Assembly (NCBI RefSeq): GCF_001583495.1
Contig: NZ_LQAQ01000019.1
Location: forward strand, 1-64,000
Source of the DNA: Flammeovirga sp. SJP92
GTDB lineage: Bacteria > Bacteroidota > Bacteroidia > Cytophagales > Flammeovirgaceae
Direction: 5' to 3'
Length of the DNA stretch: 64,000 nt
The notes under the pieces are model-generated. The model was given only the letters and a program-made list of their open reading frames with translations. It did no database searches and was not told the origin of the DNA. Made by a program: the position numbers and the translations under genes. Shown in pieces: positions 62,179 to 64,000 of this stretch (the stretch's first letter is position 1; each line of letters begins with the position of its first letter).

Positions 62179-63534
62179 TTAGCTATTTGTATCCATTTCC
62201 TTCAAATAACGGTAAATGGTTACCTTACCAATATCTAACTTTTTTGCCACTGTAGCAACGTTGTCATGATATCGATCCATAAAACTACGAATAATTTCGA
62301 AAGTATACTCCTTTAATGTAAGGTCTTTGTTCAATAAAGAGTTTACATCTTGGGATGAAGTGAACTGAATATCAGTATCTGAGATTGTATCATTCTCACA
62401 CATTACGGCTGACAACTCTACAATTGCCTTCAATTCTCTGATGTTTCCAGGGAAATGATATTTGAGTAATTTCTCTTTCGCTTCCTTGGTAAAAGTGAGC
62501 TTCTTCATACCATTTGAAGCAGTAAATTGATCTGCCAGAAACATTGCGATCAGAATCACATCATTTTCTCTTTCTCTCAACGGAGGTAAATGTATTGGCA
62601 AACCTAACAATCTGTAATAAAGATCTTCTCTGAACAACTTTTCATTCATACGAAGGGAAAGATCTCTGTGCGTGGCTGTAATAATTCGCACATCTAATTT
62701 GAGTGTCTTATTACCTCCAATACGTACTACTTCCCTTTCTTGAATTACCCTCAACAGCTTTGCCTGAAGGTTGATGTCCATTTCACCAATTTCATCCAGG
62801 AATATTGTTCCGCCATTTGCTTCTTCAAATTTCCCGACTCTTTTAGCAATCGCCCCAGTAAAAGAACCTTTTTCGTGGCCAAATAATTCACTTTCCAATA
62901 AAGATGTTGGAATTGCGGCGATATTGACAGCAACAAAAGGTTTATTTTTCCGGTTGGAATTATAATGAATTGCTTTCGCAATGACTTCTTTACCTGTACC
63001 TGTTTCTCCTGTAATAGAAACTGTGATATTATTATTTGTGGTTTTATGAAGCATCTGAAAAACTTTCTTCATTGGAGTACTATTACCAATGATTGAATTA
63101 TCAAATTCATATTTATTTGAAAGTTCCTGACGCAGTGTCTGCACCTCTTCTTCTAACGACTGCTTTGTTTTTATTTTATTCAAAGCATTCAGAAGCCGCT
63201 CTCTGATATCCTCTTCTTTTGTGATGTAATCATACACCCCCAGTTTAAAGAGACTGACAGCAGTTTGAATATCATTTTGACCAGAAATTACAATAATCGG
63301 AACTTGAGGTAATTTTGCTTTGATTTTATGAATCACCTCCTCTCCTGTCATGTCTGGCAAGGAATAGTCGACAGTGATCACCGATGGATTTTCATCCAAG
63401 GCATAGAGAAGGTCCCTACCATTAACAAACATCTTCACCTCATGTTCATCATCCATAGATAGGATATAATGAAGCATTTTGGAGAAAACGGCATTGTCCT
63501 CTAAAGCAAATATTTTCAGTTCAGATGAATTCAT
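62179..63534 (-). CDS. NtrC-family sigma-54 response regulator
   Basis: A 451-residue regulator: receiver domain (~5-120, Asp56 and Lys106), AAA+ ATPase (~140-370) with Walker A GETGTGKE (176-183), the sigma-54 contact loop as GSFTGA (223-228; GAFTGA with a common Ala-to-Ser change) and Walker B TIFLDEIGEM, then a Fis-type HTH (~408-445). It should activate sigma-54 promoters when phosphorylated. It follows a TPR gene by 8 bp and precedes an HPt gene, suggesting one signalling unit. Target genes are unknown. Confidence 0.93.
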   Translation of the reverse strand: MNSSELKIFALEDNAVFSKMLHYILSMDDEHEVKMFVNGRDLLYALDENPSVITVDYSLPDMTGEEVIHKIKAKLPQVPIIVISGQNDIQTAVSLFKLGVYDYITKEEDIRERLLNALNKIKTKQSLEEEVQTLRQELSNKYEFDNSIIGNSTPMKKVFQMLHKTTNNNITVSITGETGTGKEVIAKAIHYNSNRKNKPFVAVNIAAIPTSLLESELFGHEKGSFTGAIAKRVGKFEEANGGTIFLDEIGEMDINLQAKLLRVIQEREVVRIGGNKTLKLDVRIITATHRDLSLRMNEKLFREDLYYRLLGLPIHLPPLRERENDVILIAMFLADQFTASNGMKKLTFTKEAKEKLLKYHFPGNIRELKAIVELSAVMCENDTISDTDIQFTSSQDVNSLLNKDLTLKEYTFEIIRSFMDRYHDNVATVAKKLDIGKVTIYRYLKEMDTNS

Positions 63535-63542
63535 ATAGTCAT

Positions 63543-64000
63543 TTATTCGCAGTATTTCTGCAGTGCAGCTGTAGCTTGTGCGTATCCTAATGCTTCTGAC
63601 ATTGAAAGCATTTTACATACCTGTTCGTCTGCTTTTCCTTTAGTTCCACTTAGTGCTAAGGCCTTATAGTAGAAAGCCTCCGCGTATTTATCGTCTAATT
63701 GTATAGCTTTATCCAAGTCTTGAATGGCATCATCAAAGTTCTCAGTAAGCATTAACACTCTAGCTTTATGTAAAAATACTCTTTTATCTTTACCTTCCGA
63801 CAAATTCACAGCTTTTTCGAAATCTTTTAATGCTGAAGACAGCCCAACAACCTCTACATTGACCAATGCTCTATTCAAATAAATATCATAAATGGTAGAG
63901 TCTAACTGAATGGCCTGTGTATAATCATTGACAGCACCTTCTTGATCTTTCAAGAAGCGTCTTACATTTCCTCTATTATAAAAATACTTATAAGCATCAG
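63543..64000 (-). CDS. TPR-repeat protein, 5' end cut by window edge
   Basis: The frame is open to the right end of the window, so the true start lies outside; a TTG at 63953 is not a credible start. The visible 152 residues hold about four TPR units (YNRGNVRRFLKDQEGAVNDY, then AIQLDSTIYDIYLNRALV, SALKDFEKAVNL and DAIQDLDKAIQLDDKYAEAF). A final helix ends in LQKYCE. TPRs mediate protein contacts. It overlaps an operon: 8 bp from the NtrC-type gene, so its product may take part in the same signal path. Confidence 0.8.
   Translation of the reverse strand, partial: DAYKYFYNRGNVRRFLKDQEGAVNDYTQAIQLDSTIYDIYLNRALVNVEVVGLSSALKDFEKAVNLSEGKDKRVFLHKARVLMLTENFDDAIQDLDKAIQLDDKYAEAFYYKALALSGTKGKADEQVCKMLSMSEALGYAQATAALQKYCE

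Noticed and set aside
1-64000. tRNA and rRNA genes
   Set aside because: No cloverleaf with a GGTTCGANTCC arm and no rRNA stretch was recognised on either strand by eye.

Overview
The window is AT-rich DNA from a marine-type Bacteroidetes bacterium, most likely a Cytophagales member close to Flammeovirga. The evidence is a SusC/SusD pair, a hybrid two-component sensor, three proteins ending in type IX secretion (T9SS) sorting domains, a GldF-like gliding permease, a LeuA without regulatory domain, and TAnnTTTG-type promoter motifs. The genus is inferred from overall character, not from a marker gene. No rRNA, tRNA or CRISPR array was seen. Layout: 0-6.9 kb holds a secreted unknown protein, a lipoprotein sulfatase, an IS30-type HTH protein without a DDE domain, a metallophosphatase, a DUF3592-like gene broken by a small TA-flanked transposon (MITE), and an LTPEQ-motif periplasmic protein. 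From 6.9 to 40.8 kb there is one large polysaccharide utilization locus (PUL). Its minus-strand arm encodes a GH5-sulfatase fusion with a T9SS tail, a 1,694-residue surface protein built of four CBM-like and ten Ig-like modules, two coupled sulfatases, a carbohydrate esterase-like hydrolase and a GH3 enzyme. Its plus-strand arm encodes SusC, SusD, a sulfatase-GH10 fusion, a putative glycan-binding lipoprotein, a one-protein hybrid two-component regulator, an unknown lipoprotein and a GH3 of beta-xylosidase type. The PUL plausibly works as one machine. Surface enzymes on T9SS anchors and lipoproteins cut and desulfate a sulfated beta-glycan, the SusCD pair imports oligosaccharides, periplasmic sulfatases, esterase and GH3 enzymes finish them, and the hybrid sensor switches the locus on. 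GH10 plus a xylosidase-type GH3 plus five sulfatase domains points to a sulfated xylan-like substrate. Two independent enzyme fusions, GH5-then-sulfatase and sulfatase-then-GH10, are the most striking coding features. The substrate is inference. From 40.8 to 64 kb the genes are mostly housekeeping or unknown: polyprenyl synthase, GldF, DUF4251, TetR, TMEM175-like channel, an orphan ParA with a tiny ParB-like partner, an FG-GAP T9SS protein, DUF2911, amine oxidase, a tandem SpoIIAA-like protein, LeuA, a TM2/DUF4178-like protein, DinB-like, MATE transporter, HPt, an NtrC-type regulator and a TPR protein running off the right edge. Noncoding structure is rich. Two MITE families share TA flanks and AGTACTARG ends, with four full copies plus remnants. 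A 26-bp palindromic repeat brackets PUL transcription units. There is a roughly 145-bp inverted-repeat family with two copies, a 29-bp tandem repeat at the gldF start, and a 1-kb gap that may hold a small transcript.
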